A DNA stretch of 64,000 nt from Planctomycetota bacterium (lineage in GTDB: Bacteria > Planctomycetota > Brocadiia > SM23-32 > JAKLEA01). Every line of letters begins with the position of its first letter. Position 1 is the stretch's first letter. Shown one piece after another: positions 42,903 to 52,094 of the stretch. The notes beneath the pieces were generated by a model that was not told where the DNA came from, ran no database searches, and was given only the letters and a program-made list of their open reading frames with translations. Location of the stretch: positions 124,001-188,000 of the forward strand of contig JAKLEA010000008.1 in the NCBI GenBank assembly GCA_022711755.1, written 5' to 3'. A program made the translations under genes and the position numbers.

Positions 42903-44604
42903 AGGAAAAATCACAGGCAATTTCGGAATGGCGCTCTTCGTATTCACGCTCATGAGCGGAATCCTTCTCTGGATGACCGGCTACCTGCGCCTCGGTGCTC
43001 AGACGGCGTCGGCGACTCAAACCGAAGCGCATGAGGAGGCGCACGGCGAGGCTAGCGGAGCGGCGCACGGAGTAGCGCAGGGGCATGATCACGAAGGAGA
43101 GGCAGCGCCCTCAAGCGGCGATCATTCTGAAGAATGCGCTGACTGCGAGGAAGCGGAAGGAGCCGATATCGAGAGCGTCGGCAAAACCGCGAAGGAATCA
43201 TGGAACGCGCAGATCGCCGCGATTGAGAAAGAAAACTGCGAGCACGGCGGGCCGATTGTCGAATGCGACAAGTGCCGATTCGAGGCCGGCGTCGTGAAGG
43301 TCATCCCGTCAGTGAGCGGGGGATTGATCGCCTCCGCGCCGGTCGAGGAGCGGGAAGCTGTCAACGTCCTGCGGCTCAACGGCGAAATACAGCATGACCC
43401 GACGCGCGTCGTCGAGGTGACGCCCATCGTCTCCGGCAGAATAGCAGGCATCAGAGCGGAGTTGGGACAAACTGTCCAGGCCGGGGACGTTCTTGCAGTC
43501 ATTCTGTCTCCGGAGTTGGGCGAGGCGCGCGCGACATGCGGCAGGTCCGCCGCCGCGCTGGAGATCGCCCGCAAGGAGCAGCAGAGGCAATCAGGGCTGA
43601 ACGAGGCGTTGGAGGCATTGTTGAGACGCCTTGACGCCGAAGGTGGCGCGGGAGATTTCGGCTCATCGGATGCCGACGGGGTCATAGGCGAATGGAAGTC
43701 GAAGCTGCTCGGCGCGGCGGCGCGTCTGAAGGTTGCACGTTCCGCGCTCAAGCGGGAGGAGGAGTTGCATGAGATGAAGATCTCAAGCGCGGCGGAGCAT
43801 GAGAGCGCCGATCAGGAATTCCAGACCGCGCAGGCCGAATACAACGCGTTTATCGAGGAGGTCAGGCTCAACCTGGCACTGGACAAACTGCGCGCCGACA
43901 GGGGCGTTCAGCAGGCCGAGGCCGACCTTGCGGCCGCGCAAAGCCGGTTGAAGATCATGGGAATTTCACCTGACGCCCCGGACGACGGAGAGCCGTCGCG
44001 CCTTGAGGTCAAGGCTCCGAGAAGCGGAACGATCATCGCCGCCGGCGTTTCCGAAGGAAAATTCGCGGAAACGTCAACGACACTGTTCACGGTGGCCGAT
44101 CTGGGCAGTCTGTGGGTCTGGTGCGACCTTTACGAGAGAGACCTTTCCGGCATTCACGCGGCCCTTGCCTCAAGCGGGACAATCAAGGCCGTTATCCGCG
44201 TTGCGGCATTCAAGGATCGCGCGTTCGAGGGGACGGCGGACCTTATCGGCAGCGAATTTGACGAACACACGCGGACGGTCAAGGTCAGAATCCGCGTCGC
44301 CAATCCCGACCGCGCGCTCAGCCCCGGCATGTTCGCCCATGCCGAAATACCCCTGCCTTTGGGGAGGCGCGCGCTGGTCATCCCAAACGAGGCGCTCCTT
44401 TCTGACGAGGGCCGGTTCTTCGTGTTCAAAAAGTGGCGGGACGACATGTGGGTGCGGCGAGACGTCAGGCCGGGACGTTCGCAGGGAGGGTTTGTGGAGA
44501 TCGTAGCGGGAGTCGCCGGCGGCGACGTCATAGTCACACGCGGCGCGTTCATGCTCAAGAGCGACGTCCTGCGCGGCAAGATGGGCGCGGGTTGTGCGGA
44601 CTGA
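42889..44604 (+). CDS. RND periplasmic adaptor (CzcB/CusB family) with His-rich N-terminus
   Basis: 571 residues. An N-terminal membrane anchor (MALFVFTLMSGILLWMTGYL) is followed by a His/Glu-rich stretch (HEEAHGEASGAAHGVAQGHD, then HSEECADC), a likely metal-binding tail. A second Cys pair is in CEHGGPIVECDKC. Then follow the barrel-sandwich halves (VEVTPIVSGRIAGIRAELGQ and LEVKAPRSGTIIAAGVSEG), a helical hairpin and a beta-barrel (ADLGSLWVWCDLYERDL). It links pump and channel in heavy-metal efflux. Longer than typical CzcB because of the His/Cys-rich N-terminus. Confidence 0.93.
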   Translation: MQVNRGKITGNFGMALFVFTLMSGILLWMTGYLRLGAQTASATQTEAHEEAHGEASGAAHGVAQGHDHEGEAAPSSGDHSEECADCEEAEGADIESVGKTAKESWNAQIAAIEKENCEHGGPIVECDKCRFEAGVVKVIPSVSGGLIASAPVEEREAVNVLRLNGEIQHDPTRVVEVTPIVSGRIAGIRAELGQTVQAGDVLAVILSPELGEARATCGRSAAALEIARKEQQRQSGLNEALEALLRRLDAEGGAGDFGSSDADGVIGEWKSKLLGAAARLKVARSALKREEELHEMKISSAAEHESADQEFQTAQAEYNAFIEEVRLNLALDKLRADRGVQQAEADLAAAQSRLKIMGISPDAPDDGEPSRLEVKAPRSGTIIAAGVSEGKFAETSTTLFTVADLGSLWVWCDLYERDLSGIHAALASSGTIKAVIRVAAFKDRAFEGTADLIGSEFDEHTRTVKVRIRVANPDRALSPGMFAHAEIPLPLGRRALVIPNEALLSDEGRFFVFKKWRDDMWVRRDVRPGRSQGGFVEIVAGVAGGDVIVTRGAFMLKSDVLRGKMGAGCAD

Positions 44605-44620
44605 GTCCGGGGAGGATGGA

Positions 44621-47600
44621 ATGATACTCGAAAAACTGCTGGGCTTTGTCCTGCGGATGAGACTGCTGACGGCGCTGACGGCAATCCTGATCCTCGGCGC
44701 GGGTATCGCCGCGTGGAAGCGGCTGCCGATTGACGCCTTTCCGGACGTGACGAACGTTCAGGTAATGATCCTGGCCGAAGCGCCGGGACTGGCCCCCGGG
44801 GAGGTTGAGCGGCTGATAACTCAGCCTATTGAGATCGAAATGGGCGGGCTGCCGGACGTGACGCAGGTCCGCTCCCTTTCGAAGACCGGACTGTCGCAGG
44901 TGATCGTCGTCTTTACGGACGAGACCGACACCTATTTCGCGCGGCAGCTTGTCTTCGAGCGCCTCAGCCAGGCGCGGGAACGCCTTCCTGAAGGTGTAGA
45001 GCCTGAAATGGGGCCGATTTCCACAGGGCTTGGAGAGATATACCAGTATGTTATTGAGGGGGTGTTCCACTGCCCGGAACATCCTTCGGAGTGGTCGCGC
45101 GACCCCGGCAAATGCGGGCAATGCGGCAGGGAGTTCGCGGCAAGCGCTCACGGTCTGGCCGATCTCAGGACGCTTCAGGACTGGCTCATCAGCCCGCAGC
45201 TTCGCCGTCTGCCGGGCGTGACCGAGGTGAACAGCTTCGGCGGATTTGTCAAGCAGTACCACGTTGTTCCCGATCCCGCGCTGCTTTTAAAGTTCGGCAT
45301 CAGCCTGAACGACATCATTGAGGCCCTTGAATCCAACAACGCCAATGCGGGCGGCGGGTTCATAACGCGGGATTGGGAACAGATCAACGTCGTATCCAGC
45401 GGGCTTCTCAAGACGATTTCGGACATTGAGACGATAGTCCTGAAGGCCGAGGACGGAACGCCGGTTTATCTCAGGGACGTCGCCGAGATCAGCGTCGGCA
45501 ATCAGACGCGCAACGGGGTCGTTACGCGGGACGGGCGCGGGGAGGCCGTCATCGGCATGGTGATCATGCTGAAGGGAGCCAATTCAAAGATTGTGGTCGA
45601 GCGCGTGAAGGCGGAGATTCCGAAGATTCAGAACTCCCTCCCGCCGGGCGTCAGGATCGTGCCGTTCTATGACCGGACGAGCCTGATCCAGGCCTGCATC
45701 GGCACAATAACCGGCGCGCTCGGTCAGGGTGTCATTCTTGTCGTGATCGTCCTTTTCCTTCTTCTCTGGGACATGCGCGCCGCGCTTACGGTAGCCGTCT
45801 GTCTGCCGGTGACGGTCGGGATAACGTTCCTGCTCATGGACTGGCGGGACGTGACCACCAATCTCATGAGCCTGGGCGGGCTGGCTATCGCGATCGGGAT
45901 GGTTGTGGATGGCTCCATCGTCATAACGGAGAACATCTCCAGACATCTCCGCGACAAGGCGGAATCCGAGCTGTCCCGCATCGAGGTTGCTCATATCGCC
46001 GTCAATGAGGTCGCTCGTCCGGTGGTATTCTCGACGCTGATAATCATCATAGTTTTCCTGCCGCTTTTCACGCTCCAGTCGCTTGAGGGCAAGATGTTCA
46101 AGCCGCTGGGCCTGACCATGTGCTTCGCGATGGCCGGCGCGCTGATCGCGGCGCTGACGATTGTGCCGGTTCTGGCGTCGCTCCTGGTCAGGAGGGCATC
46201 CGCGACTGGCGGCGAGAATCTACTCGTCAGGATCGTTCAGAGGACTTATGCGCCCATCCTTGCGCTTGCGATGCGCGGGCGCTGGATGACGGCTGCCGTC
46301 GCGGCGAGCGTCATGGTCGGGGCGTTTTCCCTGCTTCCGAAACTGGGGACGGAATTCCTGCCCGCGCTCGACGAGGGCGCGATAGCGATCAACTGCGTTC
46401 GCCTTCCCACGGCAAGCGTCGAAGGCTCCGCGCTGCAAAGCTCCGCGATTGAAAAACGCCTGCTGGAGAAGTTCCCTGAGGTCACGACCGTTGTCTCGAA
46501 AACTGGCCGGGCGGAAATCTCCGAGGACCCCATGGGGCCGGAGCAGAGCGACCTCTTCATCATGCTCAAACCGCCCGGCGAATGGACGGACGGACGGACG
46601 AAAGAGCAACTTGTCGAGGAAATCAACGCGGAACTCGCGCTCTTTCCCGGCATACGCCCCTCCTTCTCGCAACCAATCTCCCTGCGCGTGAACGAGTTGA
46701 TCAGCGGCATCAAATCGGACGTGGCGATCAAAATATCTGGCGAGGACATGGAAGTCCTGCGCGGGGTCGGGGAACGCATGGCCCCGTTGCTGGCTTCAAT
46801 TGCCGGGGCGGAGGACGTAAAGATCGAACAGGTCTCCGGCTTCACCCAGCTTGAGGCGCGGGTGAACAGGGAGGCGATGGCCAGGCACATGATCAACGCC
46901 CGCGACATAAGCGACCTCATCGAGACCGCAGTCGGCGGCAGGATCGCAACAACGATCTTCGAGGGACAGAGACGGTTCGCCGTTCTCGTCCGCTTCCCGC
47001 AAGAGGCTCGCAGCAACCTTGAATCTCTTGAAAGGCTGCTGGTTCCGTCGCCCCTGGGATATGATGTCCCTCTTGGCGACGTTGCCGGCATTGTTGAGAC
47101 CGACGTGCCGGCGCAGATCAGCCGCGAGGATTCGCGCAGGCGTCTGATCGTTGAGTGCAATGTCCGCGGGCGCGACATCGGGGGGTTCGTCGCCGAAGCT
47201 TCCGCGAAGATGGCCGGCATCGAGGCAGGTCTGCCGCAGGGCTACCGGATTGACATGGGCGGCCAGTTCGAGAACCAGCAGCGCGCGATGGCCCGACTGA
47301 TGATGGTCGTTCCGGTGGCGCTGCTGCTCATCTTCGTCATGCTCTACGTGTCGCTGGGTTCGCTCAGGAGCGCTCTGCTCGTCCTGGTCAACCTGCCGTT
47401 CGCGCTTGTCGGTGGGATAGCGGCGATTTATCTGCTGGATATCAACCTGAGCGTATCGGCATCCATCGGCTTTATAACGCTGCTGGGCATCGCCGTTGAG
47501 AACGGGCTGATACTGGTCACCTTCTTCGACCAGTTGAGGAAGGAGGGACGCCGGGTAAATGACGCGGTTTCCGAGGCGTGCCTGTTGCGGGTGCGCCCTC

Positions 47601-47830
47601 TTATGGGAACCACACTTACGACCCTGCTGGGACTGCTTCCCATGATCTATGCGACCGGCTCCGGCTCGGAGATTCAGAAACCGCTTGTGGCCGTCATCTT
47701 CGGCGGGCTGGTCAGCTCGCTGATTCTGACTCTGGTGATACTGCCGGCGCTTTATTCGCTGGTGAATGCCGACAGGTCAGAGCAGGCGGGCGCAGACAGT
47801 ATTCCGGAAGGGGGAGTGAACAGTCAGTAG
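44621..47830 (+). CDS. Heavy-metal RND efflux pump (CzcA/CusA family) with inserted metal-binding motif
   Basis: 1,069 residues from ATG 44621 (GGAGGA 4 nt upstream). It has the usual 12-TM RND plan with two periplasmic porter halves: LPIDAFPDVTNVQVMILAEA at the N-terminus, and TM4 block SLGGLAIAIGMVVDGSIVITEN, which lacks the DFG-x3-D of CzcA and looks nearer to CusA or an unclassified HME group, so the ion cannot be named. In the first porter half, between EIYQYVIEGV and LADLRTLQDW, is an insert FHCPEHPSEWSRDPGKCGQC (residues 149-168), which is the pattern of the heavy-metal-binding domain usually found on CusB adaptors or P-type ATPases. Last gene of the pump operon. Confidence 0.95.
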   Translation: MILEKLLGFVLRMRLLTALTAILILGAGIAAWKRLPIDAFPDVTNVQVMILAEAPGLAPGEVERLITQPIEIEMGGLPDVTQVRSLSKTGLSQVIVVFTDETDTYFARQLVFERLSQARERLPEGVEPEMGPISTGLGEIYQYVIEGVFHCPEHPSEWSRDPGKCGQCGREFAASAHGLADLRTLQDWLISPQLRRLPGVTEVNSFGGFVKQYHVVPDPALLLKFGISLNDIIEALESNNANAGGGFITRDWEQINVVSSGLLKTISDIETIVLKAEDGTPVYLRDVAEISVGNQTRNGVVTRDGRGEAVIGMVIMLKGANSKIVVERVKAEIPKIQNSLPPGVRIVPFYDRTSLIQACIGTITGALGQGVILVVIVLFLLLWDMRAALTVAVCLPVTVGITFLLMDWRDVTTNLMSLGGLAIAIGMVVDGSIVITENISRHLRDKAESELSRIEVAHIAVNEVARPVVFSTLIIIIVFLPLFTLQSLEGKMFKPLGLTMCFAMAGALIAALTIVPVLASLLVRRASATGGENLLVRIVQRTYAPILALAMRGRWMTAAVAASVMVGAFSLLPKLGTEFLPALDEGAIAINCVRLPTASVEGSALQSSAIEKRLLEKFPEVTTVVSKTGRAEISEDPMGPEQSDLFIMLKPPGEWTDGRTKEQLVEEINAELALFPGIRPSFSQPISLRVNELISGIKSDVAIKISGEDMEVLRGVGERMAPLLASIAGAEDVKIEQVSGFTQLEARVNREAMARHMINARDISDLIETAVGGRIATTIFEGQRRFAVLVRFPQEARSNLESLERLLVPSPLGYDVPLGDVAGIVETDVPAQISREDSRRRLIVECNVRGRDIGGFVAEASAKMAGIEAGLPQGYRIDMGGQFENQQRAMARLMMVVPVALLLIFVMLYVSLGSLRSALLVLVNLPFALVGGIAAIYLLDINLSVSASIGFITLLGIAVENGLILVTFFDQLRKEGRRVNDAVSEACLLRVRPLMGTTLTTLLGLLPMIYATGSGSEIQKPLVAVIFGGLVSSLILTLVILPALYSLVNADRSEQAGADSIPEGGVNSQ

Positions 47831-47844
47831 CCCTGCCAGGGCTA
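47828..47844 (+). terminator. Hairpin overlapping the pump stop codon
   Basis: TAGCCCT-GCC-AGGGCTA is a perfect 7-bp stem that includes the stop codon of the RND gene. Only a short TTAT follows, so terminator strength is doubtful. Confidence 0.4.
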
Positions 47845-48122
47845 TTATCTGTGATTACTCCAATTCCCGCCCATTTGGGATAGGCATTGTCAATAATTTA
47901 ACACGCCACGACCTGCCCAGTCCTGCGTCCCATTAAACATCTGTCCATTTTAAATGTCCCATTGTCTTATATGCAATATCCGTGCAGAACATTATTGATC
48001 ACGACAGGGTCAATAACCTTGAATCGGATCCGAAAAATAAATCAAAATCGGCAAACGAGATTCTGGCGATTCAGGCCCGTTTATCGTCATGAAGCCGCCG
48101 AGTCCGTTTTGCTTAAAATGAA
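47845..48122. other. AT-rich gene-free region between pump and PATAN genes
   Basis: No gene seen. The stretch is clearly more AT-rich than the coding regions around it. It contains an inverted repeat TTATTGA (47992-47998) with TCAATAA (48010-48016) and a further GTCAATAATT near 47889, which could be sites for a regulator. The promoter at 48123-48151 follows directly. Confidence 0.4.
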
Positions 48123-48151
48123 TTGACATCGGCACATGCAAACAATAGAGT
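48123..48151 (+). promoter_or_regulatory. Promoter of the PATAN/DUF4388 gene
   Basis: Consensus TTGACA (48123-48128), a 17-nt spacer and TAGAGT (48146-48151), 56 bp before the ATG at 48208. Confidence 0.6.
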
Positions 48152-48207
48152 AATGTCCAAAGCAGGAGTCTGTTCCCGGCAGCCCATCCTTGGGCCGGGA
48201 GGATTCC

Positions 48208-49434
48208 ATGCCGAAGCCTCTGGAGAGGTTCATGTCCGATCAGAACCCGCCTAATCAACCGGGCCAACCCGGAAGCGATCAAGCGACCGGAGCCAGGTCC
48301 TCCAGGTTTGCGGAATGGCTCTACAGCCACCAGAAACCTGAGGATGAAGCCGAGGGAAGGGCTGCTGAGTCGGCGGGAACAAGCCCGCAACTGCCGGCCG
48401 CAACTCCAACCAGAGAGGATTCCGGAACCAGGCTTCAGGTAATTGACGAAACGCTGTCGGAACTTGGCGACAGACTTGCGAATATAGAAAGCCTGCTGCG
48501 TTCAACGGTTGACACTTATCATAACTTCGTTCAGGGTATTCAGAAGGCTCTGACCATGCTGGTCAAGAATCAGGAAACCCTGGCCAAGCGCTTTGATAAG
48601 ATAAACGAGACTCTGGAACAGGCTATTGCCAACGGCATGTCCGCAGGAGGGGGAGCGGCGGGGCTTGAGCAGACTGGAGACGCCACAAGCCAGGCCATGG
48701 ATCAGCTTGGGCCGCCCCCGCCAACCGCTCCTCCGGCACTGCTGAAAGATCCGACCCATGTAAAAGCCCGCCGCATCGCCAACGCCATGGTCAGCGATCT
48801 TGAGGCATATAACCGTTCAATCCTGGTTGACGCGATCAAGCAGGGAACGGTGGAGAACGTTCTACTGAAGCAGATTGCCGACATGCGTTCGCAATACGAA
48901 CGCCGCGTTCCTCAGGCCGTCAGGGACAAGCATGACTACCTGCAGGAAGCGTTGCAGTTGATGATCTACCGCAAGAAAGCCGAAGCTCTTGGACTACAGG
49001 TTCCCGGAGGCGCAGCGCCGCCGCCCGCCAAGCCTCAGGCGGGTGCCGTCGCAGCTCCCGCTCAGGCTGCCGCGCCGGCAGCGACTGGATTGCGCGCCAA
49101 TGTCGTGCTGGCCGGCCCGGTACAGGAGAGCATGATCGCGGACATTATCCAGTTGCTGAGCAACAACCGCGACACAGGTGTCTTCCGCATCGCAAGCGAC
49201 AAAGGCGAAGTCATTTTCTACTTTGTTCAGGGCATGATCCACGACGCCTCTTTCGGCGCGTTGAAGGGCGAGAAGGCGTTCTTTGAGGGATTCTCAATCA
49301 ACGAGGGGCAGTTCGAATTCGAGCGTCAGCAGGATCTGCAGGTTGAGCGGACCATCCAGATGGAAACCTCATTCCTGATCATCGAAGCGCTCAGACGGAT
49401 TGACGAAGGACAAGCCAAGGTGGCGCCGGGTTGA
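48208..49434 (+). CDS. PATAN/DUF4388-domain protein with coiled coil
   Basis: 408 residues from ATG 48208 (GGGAGGA at 48197-48203). A disordered N-terminus precedes a coiled-coil segment (RLQVIDETLSELGDRLANIE...KRFDKINETLEQ, about 75-145). A helical middle domain (KARRIANAMVSDLEAYNRSI) and Pro/Ala linker lead to a C-terminal PATAN (DUF4388) domain: QESMIADIIQLLSNNRDTGV and GEVIFYFVQGMIHDASFG. PATAN domains occur in two-component and gliding/signal proteins and seem to mediate protein contacts. It is cytoplasmic. It is followed at 88 bp by a DUF3179 membrane protein, suggesting a common signalling or envelope role; the function is not known. Confidence 0.82.
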   Translation: MPKPLERFMSDQNPPNQPGQPGSDQATGARSSRFAEWLYSHQKPEDEAEGRAAESAGTSPQLPAATPTREDSGTRLQVIDETLSELGDRLANIESLLRSTVDTYHNFVQGIQKALTMLVKNQETLAKRFDKINETLEQAIANGMSAGGGAAGLEQTGDATSQAMDQLGPPPPTAPPALLKDPTHVKARRIANAMVSDLEAYNRSILVDAIKQGTVENVLLKQIADMRSQYERRVPQAVRDKHDYLQEALQLMIYRKKAEALGLQVPGGAAPPPAKPQAGAVAAPAQAAAPAATGLRANVVLAGPVQESMIADIIQLLSNNRDTGVFRIASDKGEVIFYFVQGMIHDASFGALKGEKAFFEGFSINEGQFEFERQQDLQVERTIQMETSFLIIEALRRIDEGQAKVAPG

Positions 49435-49522
49435 CGCCGCGCAGCAAGCGGAACATCCCCATCTCGCCCGGTTCGCATGGGATAATGTTTTTTCAAGTTT
49501 CCTGAGACAAGAGGTTGAGAGC

Positions 49523-51019
49523 ATGACTGAGAACGAAAAGCAGGCCGCCGGCCCGGAACGCGCCGAGGAAGTTCAGCAGGCGCAGAAACCGGCCGATGAA
49601 AATCAGCCGGGCGCTCCGGGAGTCCTTGATGAGGAAGATGACGCGACAGCGACGGGAAACCTGGTCATAGTCGTCGTCATAATCCTTGTCCTCGTAGTCG
49701 TCTGGTTGTTCAACAAACTCTGGAAGAAGGATGATACGGCGATGCCCCCCGCGGGACAAACGCCCGCCGCGAACGTCCAGCAACCCGCCCAGCAGTCTCA
49801 GCAACCCTCCGGCCCCGCCGCGCCGACAACCTACGCGGAAAGGCGCACGGAAGAACTGAAGCGTGTCCGCGGAATGATGTTCAAGCAGACGGGCGACGCC
49901 GGAAATCGCTATATTGTCGCAATCGGCCCCAGGCCCAAGCAGGTCGAAGGCAATGTTCAATTCGTTGAGGGCGAACTCTTCGACGTGACTAAAACCGCCG
50001 AAGGCTTCGATATCGGCGATCTGGTCCCGTGCGGATTCAAGGACAACCTGGCCATACCGACGCAGAAGAATCCGATCATCCTCAAGATGCTCGGAACCCC
50101 CGACCTGACCGCCCCCCGCTTCATGAAAGCTGCTGAGGCGACCTTCCTGCGGGACGATGAGGATTTCGTGCTGGGAATCGTCATTGACGGAGAGGCGCGC
50201 GCCTATCCGTGCAATATCCTGAGCCACCACTTCCTGATCTATGACACAGTGGCGCAAAAGAAGGTCGTCGTTATCTTCAACGGATTCACCTTCGCGTCGT
50301 CAGCCTTCAAGACAAACATCGGAGATCACGAGTCATTTATCGGATTCGCCGGAAGGCTCTATCGCGGCAATATTGTGCTTTACGATGACAAGACTGGCTC
50401 TCTCTGGGATTCCCTGGAAGGCGCGGCATTGACCGGCGCCTGCTCCGAAAAGGGATTGTCGCTGGAAGCCGTGCCCGTTGAAGCCGTGAAGTGGGGTTGG
50501 TGGAAGAAACAGCATCCCGACACGACCGTCCTGAGCATGGAAACCGGCGCGGAAAGCCATGTGACGCAGATGGGCGCCAGCTACATGCAGAATTTCCTGG
50601 ATCAGGCGGCCGGTTACTACAGAAGCGATGCGCTCTTCTCCACGGTCCCCTATTATGACCCGAAGACATCGCCGCTGGGCGCAAAGGAGATCGTGTTCGG
50701 CGTTCATACGCCGGGCGGCAACCGCGCTTACAAGCGCACTTCCCTGATTAACCTGCAGGAACCGATCAAGGATAAGATAGGCAACGTGGAGATAACTGTC
50801 GCATGGAACGCGGAAAAGGGTGTCCCCGATTTCCAGGCGGATGGGAAACCGATCGCGGCAATGCCTATGCTCTGGTTCGGATGGCGCGCCTGCAATGCCG
50901 AGACAGACGTCTACCAGGATCCGGTGCCGGATTCCCTTGCGCCGAAGGATGATGCAAAGGCTGCGCCTGCGCCAACCGATGCGCAACCTGCTCCTGTTGA
51001 ACCGCCCAAGGCCCCGTAG
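49523..51019 (+). CDS. DUF3179-domain membrane-anchored protein
   Basis: 498 residues from ATG 49523 (AAGAGG upstream). A charged N-terminus is followed by one transmembrane helix (about 47-64; LVIVVVIILVLVVVWLF) and a Pro/Gln-rich linker. The C-terminal ~330 residues carry DUF3179 hallmarks: DGEARAYPCNILSHHFLIYD, FNGFTFASSAF, and YRGNIVLYDDKTGSLWDSLEG. The fold is exported or periplasmic by topology. No catalytic role is established for this family. A strong terminator at 51044 ends the unit. A Pro/Ala-rich tail (DAKAAPAPTDAQPAPVEPP) ends the protein. Confidence 0.85.
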   Translation: MTENEKQAAGPERAEEVQQAQKPADENQPGAPGVLDEEDDATATGNLVIVVVIILVLVVVWLFNKLWKKDDTAMPPAGQTPAANVQQPAQQSQQPSGPAAPTTYAERRTEELKRVRGMMFKQTGDAGNRYIVAIGPRPKQVEGNVQFVEGELFDVTKTAEGFDIGDLVPCGFKDNLAIPTQKNPIILKMLGTPDLTAPRFMKAAEATFLRDDEDFVLGIVIDGEARAYPCNILSHHFLIYDTVAQKKVVVIFNGFTFASSAFKTNIGDHESFIGFAGRLYRGNIVLYDDKTGSLWDSLEGAALTGACSEKGLSLEAVPVEAVKWGWWKKQHPDTTVLSMETGAESHVTQMGASYMQNFLDQAAGYYRSDALFSTVPYYDPKTSPLGAKEIVFGVHTPGGNRAYKRTSLINLQEPIKDKIGNVEITVAWNAEKGVPDFQADGKPIAAMPMLWFGWRACNAETDVYQDPVPDSLAPKDDAKAAPAPTDAQPAPVEPPKAP

Positions 51020-51043
51020 CCCGGTCTTTCAATAAAAAACATG

Positions 51044-51088
51044 AACGCCGTTCGGAACGCATACCGTTCAGGACGGCGTTTTCTTTTC
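51044..51088 (+). terminator. Strong Rho-independent terminator after the DUF3179 gene
   Basis: AACGCCGT (51044-51051) pairs with ACGGCGTT (51073-51080), with an inner GAACG...CGTTC pairing, followed by the T-rich TTCTTTT. Confidence 0.9.
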
Positions 51089-51113
51089 ACGCTCTCAGAC
51101 CGGAACATCAAGC

Positions 51114-51142
51114 TTGACAGCAATCAGCGCCGTAACTAAAGT
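51114..51142 (+). promoter_or_regulatory. Promoter of the sugar isomerase-like gene
   Basis: Consensus TTGACA (51114-51119), a 17-nt spacer and TAAAGT (51137-51142), giving an ~80-nt leader before ATG 51230. Confidence 0.6.
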
Positions 51143-51229
51143 CGGTTCCTGATACAATGGCGTTCGCGCGGAAAATGACGGTCCATACGTCCTTTTCTGT
51201 GAATTTTCAGAAACGCCGAGGACGCTGGA

Positions 51230-52063
51230 ATGAAAAAGTGCATCTCCCAATGGGCGTTCAAGAACCAGGAACAGCGCTCCGCCGCGGAACTTTTCAAGAC
51301 CGCCAAGGACGCGGGCTTCGAGGGCATCGAGCTGTGCGTCGGCATGAACGGCATCCTCACGCCTGAAACGACGCAAGAGCAATGCGGGAGACTGCTTGAG
51401 ACCGCGAAAAAGGCAGACATTAAGATCACCAGCATGGCAAGCGGGCTGTTCTGGCAGTTTCGCCCGACGTCGCCGGATCAGGCCGTGGTTGACACGGCCA
51501 AGGACATCCTGACCAAGAGCCTGACGATCGCCGGATGGCTGGGTGTTGACAGCCTGCTGGTCATCCCCGGAGTCGTCGGTTGCGACTTCATACCGGGCTG
51601 CGAAGTAGTCCCTTACGACGTCTGCATGAAGAAGGCCGCTGCGTTCGTCAAGAGCGGATTGAAGGCCGCGAAGAAATCCGGCTGCGCCATGGCGCTGGAA
51701 TACGTCTGGAACAAGTTCCTGCTCAGCCCCGTTGAATACCGCGATTTCATTGACCAGTTCGACAATCCGCTGGTCGGGTTCTACATGGATACCGGCAACA
51801 TGCTCAACACAGGCTACCCGGAACAGTGGATAGCCATCATGAAAAAGCGGGTTAAAGCAGTCCATTTCAAGGACTTCCGACGTGACGTGGCGACTCTTGA
51901 AGGTTTCTGCGATCTTCTGGAAGGGGATGTTGACTGGCCGGCGGTAATGGCCGCCCTGAAAGCCATCAAATACAAAGGCCCCTGCACGGCGGAATACTTC
52001 GGGCTGGATGATAAAGCCCTCCTCAAGACAAGCAAAGCCATGGACAAGATTCTGGCCATGTAA
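51230..52063 (+). CDS. Sugar phosphate isomerase/epimerase-like TIM barrel (AP endonuclease 2 superfamily)
   Basis: 277 residues. Characteristic metal and catalytic blocks: FEGIELCVG (first Glu), MALEYVWNKFLLS (second Glu), VGFYMDTGNML (Asp) and AVHFKDFRRD (His/Asp), with CTAEYFG near the end. This is the usual set for xylose-isomerase-like epimerases that act on free or phosphorylated sugars or inositols. The substrate is unknown. It starts a plus-strand run that continues with GT2, AsnB and toroid genes; the 31-bp gap to the GT2 gene allows one transcript. Confidence 0.88.
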   Translation: MKKCISQWAFKNQEQRSAAELFKTAKDAGFEGIELCVGMNGILTPETTQEQCGRLLETAKKADIKITSMASGLFWQFRPTSPDQAVVDTAKDILTKSLTIAGWLGVDSLLVIPGVVGCDFIPGCEVVPYDVCMKKAAAFVKSGLKAAKKSGCAMALEYVWNKFLLSPVEYRDFIDQFDNPLVGFYMDTGNMLNTGYPEQWIAIMKKRVKAVHFKDFRRDVATLEGFCDLLEGDVDWPAVMAALKAIKYKGPCTAEYFGLDDKALLKTSKAMDKILAM

Positions 52064-52094
52064 TCCGCGCAACTGATCCCTGGAAAAGCATCGA

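Noticed and set aside
46246..47220. 324-codon frame on the minus strand opposite the RND pump
   Set aside because: Low-complexity Ser/Arg-rich translation typical of a reverse shadow; the pump reading is certain.
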